Shown: positions 25,717 through 36,245, numbered from the stretch's first letter. The stretch: 64,000 nt of DNA from Deefgea piscis (GCF_019665785.1 NZ_CP081149.1:1798001-1862000); one strand, 5' to 3'. Numbers and translations: made by a program. Notes: generated by a model not told the origin, from the letters alone.

Positions 25717-28572
25717 GTGCTTAAGACGCCACGATTTAAAACATGCGTACTGGCCGTGACGATGGCTGCTTTACCTTGGTTTGCTAATGCAGCGGGTTTG
25801 GGTCGGCTGAATGTTTTATCCGGCTTGGGGCAGCCTTTTCGTGGAGAAATCGATTTAGTTTCAGTTTTGCCGGGCGAAGCCGATTCATTGGTGGTGAGCT
25901 TGGCTTCACCTGAGGCTTTTTCGAATGCGCAAATTACTTACCCATCAGGGGCTTTGGGGTTGCGCTTTAATATTGAAAAGCGAGGCAATGGTCAGCACTA
26001 TGTTGCAGTAAAGTCTTCGCAGGCGATTTCTGAGCCGTACCTTGATTTTTTATTGGAACTTAATTGGGCTACTGGTCGCATTCAGCGAGAGTACACCGCA
26101 TTGATTGATCCGGCTGGTTATTCGCCGACGACATCGACCAAGTTTGCTTCGAGTGCTTTGCCCGGCGTGCGTAGTTCTGGTGTGATTAAAGCGAAGCCTA
26201 GTCAGTCTCAGTCTGCAGCTTTGAATGAAAAACCACGATCAACTGAGTCTTCGGTAGAGGCGCGTGATGCTGAGTCGTATAAGACAAAAGGTGGCGATAC
26301 GCTATCGGGTGTGGCTAGAGCTGTGCAGCCGAGTGGCGTGAGTTTGGATCAGGTCTTAGTTGGGTTGTATCGTAATAATCCTGATGCTTTTGATGGCAAT
26401 ATGAATCGGTTAAAGCGAGGCAAGATTTTGCGGGTGCCTCCGGTGGCCGAGTTAAAGGCGCTTAGCGCTCAGCAAGCCAGCAAAGAAGTTAAAGTGCAGG
26501 CCGAAAATTGGAATGAATACCGGAGTAAGTTGGGTGATTTAGCCGCAAAATCTTCGGCGCGGGACCTGGCGGCACAATCGGCTGGCGGTAAGATCGTCAC
26601 TCAGGTCGAAGACCAAGGCGCTGGTGCAGTAGATAAAAATAAAGATGTCTTGAAACTATCCAAAGCGGTGGATTTGGCTAAAAAATCAGGTGATTTAGCC
26701 AAGGTTCAGGCTTTAGAAGAAGAGGTAGCGGCAAGGCAAAAAGCGCTGAATGAAGCGAATCAACGTGTCGCCGAGTTGCAGAAAAACGTCAGTGACATGG
26801 AACGTTTAATCGCGATGAAGGCCAAGGCCAGTGACGTTGCTAGTGCGGAGGCCGTTGCTGTGGCCCCTGTTGCTTCGGCCTCTTCGCAAGTCGAGGTTGC
26901 TACACCGTCGACGGTGGCGAGCGCGGTTGTGGCGAGTCCTGTTGCGAGTGCGCCTGCGGTAAAAGCCAAAAAACGCGTTGAGGTCGTAGCTGACGTGCCA
27001 GAGGAAACAGGCTTCGTAGCGAGTCTATTTGAAAATCCGTTGGCATTGGGTGGCGGCGCTTTAGCCGTGTTGTTGGGCGTTGGTGGTTTGTGGATGGTGC
27101 GACGACGTCAGCGCCCTAATGTATTTGAAGATAGCATTATTACGGGCGGTGACTTAAAGGCCAATACGGTATTGGGAAGCACAGGGGGCGGTGTGATTAG
27201 CACCCAATCTACCGAAAACTCATTCCTTACTGATTTTAGTCGCCAAGGCTTAGGGACGATTGATACCGATGAGGTCGATCCGATTGCCGAGGCCGAAGTG
27301 TATATGGCGTATGGCCGAGATGCGCAGGCAGAAGAAATCTTAAAAGATGCGTTAAATAAAGATCCTTCGCGACATGAGATCCGCATGAAGTTGCTGGATA
27401 TTTATGCTGCTCGAAAAGACTTAATCTCCTACGAAGAGCATGCCTCTGCACTGTTTGCCATGACGGGCGGCAAGGGCGAGCATTGGGATCGCGTAGCACA
27501 AACTGGCAGTGAGATAGACCCAGAAAATCCGTTGTATCAGCAAGGTGGTGTTATTGATACACGAGCTGTCGCAGCGGTTGTTATGGGCGGAGCTCCGGTC
27601 GTGGCGGCTGTGGCTGCTGATGCTACTGATGCTACTGAGTCGGTTAGTCAGCACTTGGATTTTGAATTGGACTTGGAGTCGCCTTCAGTTGATCGTGCAG
27701 AAGCTGATTTCTCTGAAAATCAAGCGCCAATTGTTGATTTACCCGTTGAAGAAGCTCGTTTGGAGTCTGATTTTGCTGAAAGCTTGGCTGGTACTGATCT
27801 GGACTTGGATAAGGAATTATCTTTCGATCTTGCAGAGAGTGCAGATTTAGAACCGGTTGAAGCTGATTTTGGGATGGAAAAAATCGAAGCGCCAACGATT
27901 GCTCCAAGTGCAGAAGAGGACGAGTTGCCGTTGGCTGACGAAATGATGGCACTGGACTTGCCGATTGAGTTGCCTATAGAAACCTCTTCAATGGAGGAGG
28001 CGCTATCGGATCTTGATGAGTTGGCTGAATTTGATTTTGGTGGCTCACTTAACGCCGATGCAGGCACAGATGCCGATTTTGATTTGACAAATTTTGACGC
28101 CTTGGCGAATTCTTTGGATCTGGACGCCGATTTAAGCTCACCGGCATCAACGTTTGATTTGGCTTTGCCTGAGGAAAATTTGCCTGAATTAGATCTTTCT
28201 GAGCCGCTTTCTGAAAATATTCCAGAAGTGGGGGCGACTGAGCCAGAAAATGATATGAGTTTAGATTTCAATTTTGATTTGGCTGCACCAGTCGCTTCAG
28301 AGTTAGATGCGGCATCTGCTAACGAGCAACTAAATGCCGGCCTGACTGAAGATATTGCGTTGGATGATATTAGCTTGAGCTTGGATAAGGCTGCGACGTC
28401 AAGTGAAATGGATTTCTCTGCAGATGACCCAGTGCAAACAAAAATTGATTTAGCCCGAGCGTACATTGATATGGGTGACGTTGAGGGTGCTCGAGAGATC
28501 CTTCAAGAAGCATTGCAAGAAGGAAGTGCGCAGCAGCAGGGTTTGGCGCAGTCACTTTTAGCTGATTTGTAA
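25717..28572 (+). CDS. fimV: FimV-family pilus/polarity protein
   Basis: Inner-membrane protein that organises type IV pilus assembly and polar signalling. I start at GTG 25717, six bases after GGGAGA. That gives a signal peptide (LKTPRFKTCVLAVTMAALPW, ending FANA) directly before the conserved GLGRLNVLSGLGQPFRGEIDL. Domains in order are the FimV N-domain, a LysM domain (TLSGVARAVQPSGVSLDQV), a coiled coil, a transmembrane helix with ALGGGALAVLLGVGGLWMV, a TPR-like segment, and a very acidic low-complexity stretch. The FimV C-terminal TPR motif is DLARAYIDMGDVEGAREILQ. Length 951 residues. An ATG at 25693 is the alternative start. Confidence 0.92.
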   Translation: MLKTPRFKTCVLAVTMAALPWFANAAGLGRLNVLSGLGQPFRGEIDLVSVLPGEADSLVVSLASPEAFSNAQITYPSGALGLRFNIEKRGNGQHYVAVKSSQAISEPYLDFLLELNWATGRIQREYTALIDPAGYSPTTSTKFASSALPGVRSSGVIKAKPSQSQSAALNEKPRSTESSVEARDAESYKTKGGDTLSGVARAVQPSGVSLDQVLVGLYRNNPDAFDGNMNRLKRGKILRVPPVAELKALSAQQASKEVKVQAENWNEYRSKLGDLAAKSSARDLAAQSAGGKIVTQVEDQGAGAVDKNKDVLKLSKAVDLAKKSGDLAKVQALEEEVAARQKALNEANQRVAELQKNVSDMERLIAMKAKASDVASAEAVAVAPVASASSQVEVATPSTVASAVVASPVASAPAVKAKKRVEVVADVPEETGFVASLFENPLALGGGALAVLLGVGGLWMVRRRQRPNVFEDSIITGGDLKANTVLGSTGGGVISTQSTENSFLTDFSRQGLGTIDTDEVDPIAEAEVYMAYGRDAQAEEILKDALNKDPSRHEIRMKLLDIYAARKDLISYEEHASALFAMTGGKGEHWDRVAQTGSEIDPENPLYQQGGVIDTRAVAAVVMGGAPVVAAVAADATDATESVSQHLDFELDLESPSVDRAEADFSENQAPIVDLPVEEARLESDFAESLAGTDLDLDKELSFDLAESADLEPVEADFGMEKIEAPTIAPSAEEDELPLADEMMALDLPIELPIETSSMEEALSDLDELAEFDFGGSLNADAGTDADFDLTNFDALANSLDLDADLSSPASTFDLALPEENLPELDLSEPLSENIPEVGATEPENDMSLDFNFDLAAPVASELDAASANEQLNAGLTEDIALDDISLSLDKAATSSEMDFSADDPVQTKIDLARAYIDMGDVEGAREILQEALQEGSAQQQGLAQSLLADL

Positions 28573-28596
28573 ACTGTTAGAGTCTGGAATTAATTT

Positions 28597-29220
28597 TTGC
28601 ATCCAGTGAATTTTTTGGCGCTTTGGCTGTGGTTGCTGTTGTTGCTGCCATGGCTTGAGCGCCATTATCTTTGGTTTTTGGTGTTGGTGGTTGTGCTCAT
28701 CGCGGCACAATGTGCTCGACAACGATTGCTGCGCAGCTTGTCAAAACTAAAGTGGCTCTTACTTGTTACCGTACTGATTTACGGTTGGAGTACGCCCGGG
28801 CGCTATATTTGGCTGGGTGTCTTATCTCCTACCGATGTCGGCTTGAGCTTGGGGGTTGATCAAGTTGGAAGGTTGCTAGTTGTTGCTGCTAGCTTGCAAA
28901 TTCTGCTTAAAAGATTAACAAGCAACGAGGTTTTCTCCTCTTTTTACCTCTTTTTATACCCATTGCAGTACTTTTCTAGTGCACGAGAGCGATTTGCCGT
29001 CCGTTTTGCTTTAACATTGCAAGTGGCTGAGTCCTTGCTGGAGTCGAAGTTAGGATTTAAGGACTTATTGTCGTTGATTTTGCAGCCGCAACCAGCAGCA
29101 TGTCACACCATAGAGCTGTCGTATATGCCGATCAATCGACTGCAATTGGGTCTGTTGTTTGGGCAATGTGCTCTGGTTTTGTGCTCTATTTTTTTGGGGA
29201 TGGATGGGTTTTGGCGTTGA
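28597..29220 (+). CDS. EcfT/CbiQ-like membrane protein
   Basis: A 207-residue protein with about four or five hydrophobic segments (about 5-40, 50-65, 75-105, 185-205). The middle part, LLKRLTSNEVFSSFYLFLYP with ERFAVRFALTLQVAESLLE, resembles the cytoplasmic coupling region of EcfT/CbiQ energy-coupling-factor proteins. No ECF ATPase or substrate subunit is nearby, so transport function is uncertain. The start is TTG 28597 or perhaps GTG 28606. Its stop overlaps the truA start in TTGA, so the two are coupled. It occupies the slot between fimV and truA. Confidence 0.6.
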   Translation: MHPVNFLALWLWLLLLLPWLERHYLWFLVLVVVLIAAQCARQRLLRSLSKLKWLLLVTVLIYGWSTPGRYIWLGVLSPTDVGLSLGVDQVGRLLVVAASLQILLKRLTSNEVFSSFYLFLYPLQYFSSARERFAVRFALTLQVAESLLESKLGFKDLLSLILQPQPAACHTIELSYMPINRLQLGLLFGQCALVLCSIFLGMDGFWR

Positions 29221-30002
29221 AACGATTTGCCGTAGCGATTGAGTATGATGGTCGTGATTTTAGTGGCTGGCAGGTGCAGCCTCAGATGGACACAATCCAA
29301 GGCGAGATGGAACGCGCAATTGGTAGGATGGCAGGGCATCCGGTTCGGATGCATGCGGCAGGTCGTACCGATGCTGGCGTTCATGCTACACGGCAAATTG
29401 CCCATTTTGACACCGATGCTCAGCGTCCAATTACCGCATGGGTCCGAGGTGTAAATAGTTTTTTACCTGCAGGTATCTCAGTGCTTTGGGCGCAAGAAGT
29501 ACCAGAGCATTTTCATGCCCGATTTGTTGCGACCGCACGCCATTATCGCTATCTCTTATTGCGTCACCCTATTCGCCCTAGTTTGCAAGCTGGGCGGGTG
29601 GGTTGGGTGCATTACGATCTTGATGTTGCACAGATGCGTGCCGCGGCGCAGTTTTTGTTGGGCGAGCATGATTTTAGTAGTTTTCGGGCGGCAGAATGTC
29701 AGGCGCTATCTCCGATTAAGCAGTTACAAAATATTCAAATTACCGAGCATGGCAATATGCTGTGCGTAGATTTCTCTGCGACCGCATTTTTGCATCATAT
29801 GGTACGAAACATCATGGGTGCGCTGCTCTACGTTGGTAAAGGCAAGGCTTCTGCTGAATGGATGGGTTGGTTATTGGCGCAAAAAAATAGAACGTCAGCA
29901 CCACCGACATTTATGCCCGATGGCCTTTATTTGACGGGTGTGAGCTATCCTGCTGAGTTCGAATTGGCCTCTTTGCCAGAATATCGCTACGGAATGATTT
30001 AA
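29217..30002 (+). CDS. truA: tRNA pseudouridine(38-40) synthase
   Basis: Modifies U38-U40 in the anticodon arm. The start is TTG at 29217, overlapping the previous stop by two bases in TTGA. This gives LKRFAVAIEYDGRDFSGWQ, the exact TruA N-terminus, while the open frame from 29100 would add an unrelated 39 residues. The catalytic Asp lies in AAGRTDAGVHATRQIAHF, and FLHHMVRNIMGALL is also intact. 261 residues. Translation is probably coupled to the upstream membrane protein. Confidence 0.95.
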   Translation: MKRFAVAIEYDGRDFSGWQVQPQMDTIQGEMERAIGRMAGHPVRMHAAGRTDAGVHATRQIAHFDTDAQRPITAWVRGVNSFLPAGISVLWAQEVPEHFHARFVATARHYRYLLLRHPIRPSLQAGRVGWVHYDLDVAQMRAAAQFLLGEHDFSSFRAAECQALSPIKQLQNIQITEHGNMLCVDFSATAFLHHMVRNIMGALLYVGKGKASAEWMGWLLAQKNRTSAPPTFMPDGLYLTGVSYPAEFELASLPEYRYGMI

Positions 30003-30021
30003 TCAGCAACAGGGCTTTTTG

Positions 30022-30639
30022 ATGCGAACTCGAATAAAAATTTGCGGATTGCGTGATGCTGCTACGGCACGTCAGGTTGCACAATTGGGGGCTGACGCCA
30101 TCGGTTTGGTGTTTTATCCGCCGAGTCCGCGGCATGTGTCTGTGTCATTGGCGGCTGAAATTGTTGCGGCATTACCCGCCTTTGTTTCTTCTGTCGGGCT
30201 TTTTGTCAATGAAACGGCAGCGAACGTCAGTGCGGTGTTAGAAAGTGTGCCGTTAGACTTGCTGCAATTTCACGGAGATGAAGATTTAGCGTTTTGTATG
30301 CAATTTGATCGCCCCTTTATCAAAGCACTTAGGGTAAAACCTGACATAAATTTGATAGAATACGCCTCGCGTTATGTTTCACCCTTGTGCCGAGGTATTT
30401 TGCTCGATGCTTGGGTTGATGGTGTTCCCGGTGGAACCGGGGAAAGTTTCGATTGGCAAGCCTTGCCGAACGATTGGCCGTTGCCCTTGATTTTGTCGGG
30501 TGGGCTGCATCCAGAGAATGTCGCTACTGCGATTACCAGTGTGCAACCTTGGGCGGTTGATGTGTCCAGTGGTGTTGAGCGTTCTAAAGGTGTTAAAGAT
30601 TTAGTGTTGGTTGAGTCATTTATTCGCGCCGTTATTTAA
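30022..30639 (+). CDS. trpF: Phosphoribosylanthranilate isomerase
   Basis: Third step of tryptophan synthesis from anthranilate. The 205-residue TIM barrel begins RTRIKICGLRDAATA with the catalytic Cys. It has GLVFYPPSPRHV, LLQFHGDE with the catalytic Asp region nearby, and a phosphate-binding C-terminus (LSGGLHPENV, AVDVSSGVE). ATG 30022 is preferred over a TTG one codon earlier. It is 32 bases before trpB in the trpFBA group. Confidence 0.95.
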   Translation: MRTRIKICGLRDAATARQVAQLGADAIGLVFYPPSPRHVSVSLAAEIVAALPAFVSSVGLFVNETAANVSAVLESVPLDLLQFHGDEDLAFCMQFDRPFIKALRVKPDINLIEYASRYVSPLCRGILLDAWVDGVPGGTGESFDWQALPNDWPLPLILSGGLHPENVATAITSVQPWAVDVSSGVERSKGVKDLVLVESFIRAVI

Positions 30640-30671
30640 TTAATCTGCTTTGAAGTTTATGTGAGAGAGTC

Positions 30672-31877
30672 ATGAGCGAAATTTATCAGCAGCCTGATGT
30701 ACGTGGTCACTTTGGTCCTCATGGTGGCATTTATGTCGCTGAAACTTTAATGCCCGCTTTAGAAGAATTGCGAGTCGAGTTCGAAAAAGCCATAAAAGAT
30801 CCTGCATTTATGGATGAATATCGCTACGTCTTAAAGCATTATGTTGGCCGCCCGAGTCCGGTTTACCATGCTGAGCGCTGGTCGAGCGCATTAGGTGGCG
30901 CGCAAATTTACTTAAAACGCGAAGATCTAAACCACACCGGTGCGCATAAAGTTAATAACACCATTGGTCAGGCTTTATTGGCCAAGCGCATGGGTAAAAA
31001 ACGCGTGATTGCTGAAACGGGCGCAGGTCAGCATGGCGTTGCATCGGCAACCGTCGCAGCGCGTTACGGCATGGAATGTGTGGTGTATATGGGGGCTGAA
31101 GACGTGGTTCGCCAAGCGCCCAATGTCTATCGAATGAAATTGCTCGGTGCAACGGTGGTGCCAGTCACTTCGGGCACGAAGACTTTAAAAGACGCTATGA
31201 ATGAAGCCATGCGTGATTGGGTAACCAATATTGATTCAACGTATTACATCATTGGTACTGCCGCAGGCCCGCATCCTTATCCGCAGTTGGTTCGTGATTT
31301 CCAGGTGGTGATCGGCGAAGAGTGTAAGGTGCAAATGCAAGAGATGATTGGCCGTCAACCCGACGCGGTATTGGCTTGTGTCGGTGGCGGCTCGAATGCG
31401 ATTGGTATTTTTCATCCGTACATCGACGTGCCAAATGTTCGCTTGATTGGTGTTGAAGCTGGTGGTGATGGCGTGGCAACGGGTCGACATGCTGCACCAC
31501 TGACATCGAATGCTAAAAATGGTGTGTTGCATGGTCAGCGCTCTTATTTGATGCAAGATGCCGATGGTCAGATTAGCGAAACACATTCGATTTCGGCTGG
31601 TTTGGATTATCCAGGCGTTGGGCCTGAGCATAGCCATTTAAAAGATATCGGTCGCGCTGAATATGTTGCGATCAATGATGATGAAGCGTTGGCGGCATTT
31701 CATGATTTGTGCCGTTATGAGGGGATTATCCCTGCTTTAGAGTCAAGTCATGCCTTGGCGCAAGCGGCAAAAATGGCAAAGACTATGCGTAAAGATGAGG
31801 TCCTGTTGGTGAATCTCTCGGGTCGTGGCGATAAAGATATTCCGACGATTGCTAAAATGAGCGGCATTCAACTGTAA
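30672..31877 (+). CDS. trpB: Tryptophan synthase beta chain
   Basis: PLP enzyme joining indole and serine, in complex with TrpA. The 401-residue protein has [14 protein letters not shown] with the PLP Lys at about 93, [11 protein letters not shown], and the phosphate-binding loop [12 protein letters not shown]. Length and start are canonical. The ribosome-binding site GAGAGAG precedes the start. Confidence 0.98.
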   Translation: MSEIYQQPDVRGHFGPHGGIYVAETLMPALEELRVEFEKAIKDPAFMDEYRYVLKHYVGRPSPVYHAERWSSALGGAQIYLKREDLNHTGAHKVNNTIGQALLAKRMGKKRVIAETGAGQHGVASATVAARYGMECVVYMGAEDVVRQAPNVYRMKLLGATVVPVTSGTKTLKDAMNEAMRDWVTNIDSTYYIIGTAAGPHPYPQLVRDFQVVIGEECKVQMQEMIGRQPDAVLACVGGGSNAIGIFHPYIDVPNVRLIGVEAGGDGVATGRHAAPLTSNAKNGVLHGQRSYLMQDADGQISETHSISAGLDYPGVGPEHSHLKDIGRAEYVAINDDEALAAFHDLCRYEGIIPALESSHALAQAAKMAKTMRKDEVLLVNLSGRGDKDIPTIAKMSGIQL

Positions 31878-31937
31878 TTTTTATGGCGGGGTATGCCTCG
31901 CCAGCTATTGTCAATCAATGAAGCGGTAAAGATACCT

Positions 31938-32741
31938 ATGTCTCGTATTCAAAGTGTGATGCAACAACTGGCGGCGCAAAATCGATCAGCGCTGATTCCA
32001 TTTATTACTGCGGGTGACCCGAACCCAGAGGTGACTGTTGAATTAATGCACGCCTTAGTCGATGGCGGTGCCGATGTAATTGAATTGGGCGTGCCTTTTT
32101 CTGACCCTATGGCCGATGGTCCAGTGATTCAACGCGCTTCTGAGCGCGCGTTATTGCATAAAGTCTCATTGCGACGAGTGTTGGAACTGGTTGCGCAGTT
32201 TCGGCAAAGTAATACCACAACGCCAGTGGTGTTGATGGGCTATGCCAATCCAGTTGAAGCCATGGGGTATGACGTTTTTGCTCGTGCTGCCGTTGCTGCG
32301 GGGGTAGATGGTGTTTTAACCGTGGATATGCCCCCTGAAGAGGCATTGGAATCAGCTAAAGTATTTAAAGCACAAGGATTGGATCCAATTTTCTTATTGG
32401 CACCCACCACGCCAGAGTCGCGAGTGAAAGCGGTGGCTGAGTTGGCCAGTGGTTATGTTTATTATGTTTCGCTGAAGGGCGTGACTGGTTCGGCGAATTT
32501 AGATGTTGCCGATGTCGCTGCTAAACTGGAGATATTAAAACAGTTTATTTCTATCCCAATTGGGGTGGGTTTTGGTATTCGTGATGCGCTAACTGCGCAA
32601 GCTGTAGCGCAAGTTGCTGATGCAGTGGTGATCGGCTCACGGTTAGTTCAAGAAGTTGAGTTAGGCGAAGTGGGTTTAGCTGAGCGTTTACGCACATTCT
32701 TATCTGAAGTGCGTAGTGCAATGGATAGCGCCCGTCGCTAA
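31938..32741 (+). CDS. trpA: Tryptophan synthase alpha chain
   Basis: Cleaves indole-3-glycerol phosphate. I start at ATG 31938 ([11 protein letters not shown]), giving 267 residues and the family start. The longer frame from 31893 adds 15 non-conserved residues. Motifs are [34 protein letters not shown] with the catalytic Glu and Asp, and GVGFGIRD. It follows trpB by 60 bases and precedes accD by 21. Confidence 0.96.
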   Translation: MSRIQSVMQQLAAQNRSALIPFITAGDPNPEVTVELMHALVDGGADVIELGVPFSDPMADGPVIQRASERALLHKVSLRRVLELVAQFRQSNTTTPVVLMGYANPVEAMGYDVFARAAVAAGVDGVLTVDMPPEEALESAKVFKAQGLDPIFLLAPTTPESRVKAVAELASGYVYYVSLKGVTGSANLDVADVAAKLEILKQFISIPIGVGFGIRDALTAQAVAQVADAVVIGSRLVQEVELGEVGLAERLRTFLSEVRSAMDSARR

Positions 32742-32762
32742 GTAGGTTTAAGGAGTTGTTCA

Positions 32763-33629
32763 ATGAGTTGGTTACAAAAATTATTGCCGCCGAAAATTCA
32801 AAGTCGCACGACTGCGAGTAAATCGGCTGTGCCTGAAGGTTTGTGGAGTAAATGTAATGCGTGTAACGCCGTGTTATATCGCACGGATCTAGAAAACAAT
32901 TTAGAAGTTTGCCCTAAGTGCGGTTTTCATAATGCGGTGCCTGCCCGTGCGCGACTGAATCAGTTGCTCGATACTGAGGGTCGGTTTGAGATTGGTGCCG
33001 AAGTAAAACCGGTTGATATTTTGAAGTTTAAAGATGGCAAACGCTATCCGGATCGCTTAAGCGCTGCGCAAGCCGCAACCGGTGAAGACGATGCCATGGT
33101 GGTGATGCAAGGCTCTATTTTGACCGTGCCGGTAGTGGTGGCGGCATTTGAGTTTAAGTTTATTGGTGGCTCTATGGGCTCGGTCGTTGGTGAGCGCTTT
33201 GTTCGTGGCGTGAAAACAGCGATTGAAAATGACTTGCCATTTATTTGTGTGTCGGCCTCAGGCGGCGCTCGGATGCAAGAGGGTTTAAGTTCATTGATGC
33301 AGATGGCAAAAACCAGCGCCATTTTGACCAAATTAGCCGATAAAAAACTACCGTTTATTTCCTTGTTGACCGACCCGACCATGGGCGGTGTTTCTGCATC
33401 GTTTGCCTTTTTGGGTGATGTGGTGATGGCCGAACCTGGCGCTTTAATTGGCTTTGCCGGTCCACGCGTGATTGAGCAAACCGTGCGCGAAACGTTGCCT
33501 GAAGGCTTTCAGCGTTCTGAATTTTTGCTTGAAAAAGGCGCGATTGACATGATTGTTGACCGTCGTGAATTGCGTCAACGCTTGGCCGATGTGCTGACTT
33601 TGCTAAACCGACAGCCTGCGGCGAACTAA
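32763..33629 (+). CDS. accD: Acetyl-CoA carboxylase carboxyltransferase beta subunit
   Basis: Zinc-containing half of the carboxyltransferase that makes malonyl-CoA, pairing with AccA. The 288-residue protein has an N-terminal Zn ribbon (CNACNAVLY and CPKCGFHN), [21 protein letters not shown] and [14 protein letters not shown]. The stop TAA (33627-33629) immediately abuts the folC start, so the genes are coupled. The accD-folC linkage is widely conserved. Confidence 0.97.
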   Translation: MSWLQKLLPPKIQSRTTASKSAVPEGLWSKCNACNAVLYRTDLENNLEVCPKCGFHNAVPARARLNQLLDTEGRFEIGAEVKPVDILKFKDGKRYPDRLSAAQAATGEDDAMVVMQGSILTVPVVVAAFEFKFIGGSMGSVVGERFVRGVKTAIENDLPFICVSASGGARMQEGLSSLMQMAKTSAILTKLADKKLPFISLLTDPTMGGVSASFAFLGDVVMAEPGALIGFAGPRVIEQTVRETLPEGFQRSEFLLEKGAIDMIVDRRELRQRLADVLTLLNRQPAAN

Positions 33630-34910
33630 ATGACGATGTTTAATGCTGATGCCTTGCCTGAATGGTTAAGCTACTTGGAGTCCTTGCATCCCATCGCCAT
33701 TGATATGGGGCTGGGGCGAGTGACTCAAGTGCGCGATCAAATGCAATTACAGCCGCAATTTCCAGTGCTGACAATTGCAGGTACCAACGGCAAAGGCTCA
33801 GTCTGCGCCATGTTGACGCAGATACTGCGCGTTGCCGGTTATAAGGTGGGGACTTATACCTCACCACATCTCTTGCATTACAACGAGCGAATTGCGATTA
33901 ATGGCCTGCCGGTCGCTGATGATAAGGTCGTGGCGAGTTTTCGTGCGATTGAAGCGGCGCGCGGCAGTACGAGTCTCTCTTACTTTGAATTTGGCACCTT
34001 GGCCGCCATGCATCAATTTATTGAGCAAGGCGTTGATGTGGCGATTATGGAGGTCGGCTTAGGTGGGCGTTTAGACGCCGTCAATATTTTCGAGCCAACC
34101 GTTTCTGCCGTGGTAAGTGTCGGTCTTGATCATCAAAGTTATTTGGGAGATACCCGTGAGAAAATCGCGCTGGAAAAGGCGGGCGTCTACCGTGCAGGCG
34201 TGCCTGCGTTATGCGCAGATCCTCAGCCGCCGCAGACATTGCTGGATTTTGCAGCAGAAATCGGCGCCGATCTGCGATTAATTGGTCGAGATTTTGGTTA
34301 TCAAATGCAGCTTGAGGGCCAGCAATGGTCGTGGTGGCATGAAAATGGTGCGCGCCGACATGCTTTACCTTTGCCGGCGCTGCGTGGGCAATATCAATTA
34401 AATAATGCGTGTTTGGTTTTGGCGGTATTGGATGCGTGCCAAGCGCAATTGCCGGTAACGCTGGGTGATATTAAGCGTGGTTTGCTCGAAGTCGAATGGC
34501 CAGCACGCTTTCAGGTATTGCCCGGAAGGCCAACGGTGGTGCTAGATGTGGCGCATAACCCCCATGCCGCATTGGTATTAAAATCTTGCTTAGATAGCAT
34601 GAGTTTTCATCCCAAAACGCACGCTGTGCTGGGGATGATGCAAGACAAAGATATCTTGGGCGTGGTGAGTATATTGGCTGATCGAGTTGATTGCTGGCAT
34701 TTGGCCGCGCCTAATTTGCCACGCGCTGCATCTGCGGCAACATTGGCGAAAATTATATTGCAAGTTGACCCACAGGCAACAATGAATAGCTACGAGTCAG
34801 TTGCCGATGCCTATCAATCAGCCTGCAATAATGCGCATGAAGCTGATAGAATCTTGGTCTTTGGATCTTTCTTTACTGTGGCTGAGGTCATGGTCGCGCG
34901 TGGGCAATAA
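33630..34910 (+). CDS. folC: Bifunctional folylpolyglutamate/dihydrofolate synthase
   Basis: Adds Glu to dihydropteroate and folates. The 426-residue protein has the P-loop IAGTNGKGSVCAM, SPHLLHYNERI, EVGLGGRLDAVN and VVLDVAHNPHAA. The start is ATG 33630, contiguous with the accD stop; a second ATG lies two codons later. It is part of the folC-SPOR-cvpA-purF-metZ run. Confidence 0.95.
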   Translation: MTMFNADALPEWLSYLESLHPIAIDMGLGRVTQVRDQMQLQPQFPVLTIAGTNGKGSVCAMLTQILRVAGYKVGTYTSPHLLHYNERIAINGLPVADDKVVASFRAIEAARGSTSLSYFEFGTLAAMHQFIEQGVDVAIMEVGLGGRLDAVNIFEPTVSAVVSVGLDHQSYLGDTREKIALEKAGVYRAGVPALCADPQPPQTLLDFAAEIGADLRLIGRDFGYQMQLEGQQWSWWHENGARRHALPLPALRGQYQLNNACLVLAVLDACQAQLPVTLGDIKRGLLEVEWPARFQVLPGRPTVVLDVAHNPHAALVLKSCLDSMSFHPKTHAVLGMMQDKDILGVVSILADRVDCWHLAAPNLPRAASAATLAKIILQVDPQATMNSYESVADAYQSACNNAHEADRILVFGSFFTVAEVMVARGQ

Positions 34911-34916
34911 ATAGCG

Positions 34917-35717
34917 ATGGCAAATGTGAGTGATGAACTGCAGCAACTAAGAAAGCGCGCTCGCCGGCGTTTGGTCGGGGCAATTACCTTGGTGGTGTTT
35001 GCCTTGGTTTTTTTGTGGACGGTGTTAGATGGTGAACCACCTAAAAATTTAATCGACAATCATCCGGTTGAAATTATCTCTAGTGCACCCGCACTCTCTT
35101 CGATTGTACAAACTGCGCCGCTGAATAGCGCTCCCGCATCCGCTGTGGTTGCTGAAGTGGCCTTGCCGCAATTGGACGCTTCGCAAGTGGCTGCGGTAAC
35201 TTTGCCGGGCAAATTAGTCAATCATCAAGTTGCAGTGCCTGCGGCAGCACCAACCGCTACACCAGCTGCTACACCAGCTGCAGCCGTTGTAGCAACAAGC
35301 GTACCGCCAGTACATACTGCGATGCCTCAACCTGAAGTGGTCAAACCAACGCCAAAGCCAGTGGTTAAAAAACCGCAGCCAGAGAAAAAACCAGAGATTA
35401 AAGCGGCCATAGAGTCCGACCCGGCAGCGATTTTGTCAGGAAAGACCAGTCATTCGCAGCCAGTTGAAAAACAACTCGATAAGAAAACCTACTTTATTCA
35501 AGTGGGGGCTTATGCCGATGCAGATAAAGCCGCGCAAATGGTGGCGAAGTTGAAGTCGGCGGGTGTTCGAGTAAGTAGCGAACAAATTAATACCAGTAAG
35601 GGCGCGTTAACGCGCGTTCGAGTCGGGCCGACCGATGATGAAGCCAAAGCCAAGGCATGGCTGAAAATTATGCGTGATCTGGGTGTGTCGGGTTCCTTAG
35701 TGGCTAAGGCGCCATAA
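34917..35717 (+). CDS. SPOR-domain membrane protein (DedD-like)
   Basis: Bitopic inner-membrane protein thought to bind denuded septal peptidoglycan. The 266-residue protein has a short cytoplasmic N-terminus with a basic patch, one transmembrane helix (about 20-40; LVGAITLVVFALVFLW), a Pro/Ala/Lys-rich periplasmic linker and a C-terminal SPOR domain (about 190-262; YFIQVGAYADADKAAQMVAKL). Its position between folC and cvpA is that of dedD in E. coli. The stop overlaps the cvpA ATG by one base. Confidence 0.9.
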   Translation: MANVSDELQQLRKRARRRLVGAITLVVFALVFLWTVLDGEPPKNLIDNHPVEIISSAPALSSIVQTAPLNSAPASAVVAEVALPQLDASQVAAVTLPGKLVNHQVAVPAAAPTATPAATPAAAVVATSVPPVHTAMPQPEVVKPTPKPVVKKPQPEKKPEIKAAIESDPAAILSGKTSHSQPVEKQLDKKTYFIQVGAYADADKAAQMVAKLKSAGVRVSSEQINTSKGALTRVRVGPTDDEAKAKAWLKIMRDLGVSGSLVAKAP

Positions 35718-36208
35718 TGACGGCATTTGACTACATTGCTTTGACCATTGTCGGACTGTCGATTTTGTTGTCGGTAATGCGAGGGTTAACGCAAGAATTA
35801 TTGGCATTGCTAGCTTGGATTTTAGCTTTTTGGGTCGCGATGCATTATGCAACAATGGTTGCATTGTGGATGCCAGAAAGTATTCCAACCGATGCGATAC
35901 GTTATTTAGCGGCATTTATTGCGCTGTTTTTTGTGACCTGGCTAATTTCTGCCATTGTGCGAATCACGCTCAATCAATTTGTAAAAGCGACTGGATTTAA
36001 ACCGATTGATCGGGTTTTGGGCGCTGGTTTTGGCGTGATGCGCGGATTTTTATTGATGCTGACTTTGGTGATGCTAGCCGGTTTGACAAGTCTGCCCAAA
36101 GAGCCGATGTGGCGTAATGCCATGTTTAGTCCCCTATTTGAGCAAAGTGCCTTCGTGGTTAAACCATGGCTGCCACTTGCTTTTGCTAGTCGAATTAATT
36201 TCGAATGA
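35717..36208 (+). CDS. cvpA: CvpA family membrane protein
   Basis: A 163-residue protein with about four membrane helices. The CvpA signatures are FDYIALTIVGLSILLSVMRG, QELLALLAWILAFWVA and IDRVLGAGFGVMRGFLL. In E. coli CvpA is linked to colicin V production and envelope stress; its molecular role is not settled. It is directly upstream of purF, as in many proteobacteria. Confidence 0.93.
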   Translation: MTAFDYIALTIVGLSILLSVMRGLTQELLALLAWILAFWVAMHYATMVALWMPESIPTDAIRYLAAFIALFFVTWLISAIVRITLNQFVKATGFKPIDRVLGAGFGVMRGFLLMLTLVMLAGLTSLPKEPMWRNAMFSPLFEQSAFVVKPWLPLAFASRINFE

Positions 36209-36245
36209 TTTTTTAATGTGTTGTAGACGCAAGGAATCTTGACCA

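Noticed and set aside
27720..28466. 248-residue Ser/Lys-rich minus-strand open frame opposite fimV
   Set aside because: Complement of the acidic Asp/Glu/Leu-rich FimV segment; low-complexity shadow.
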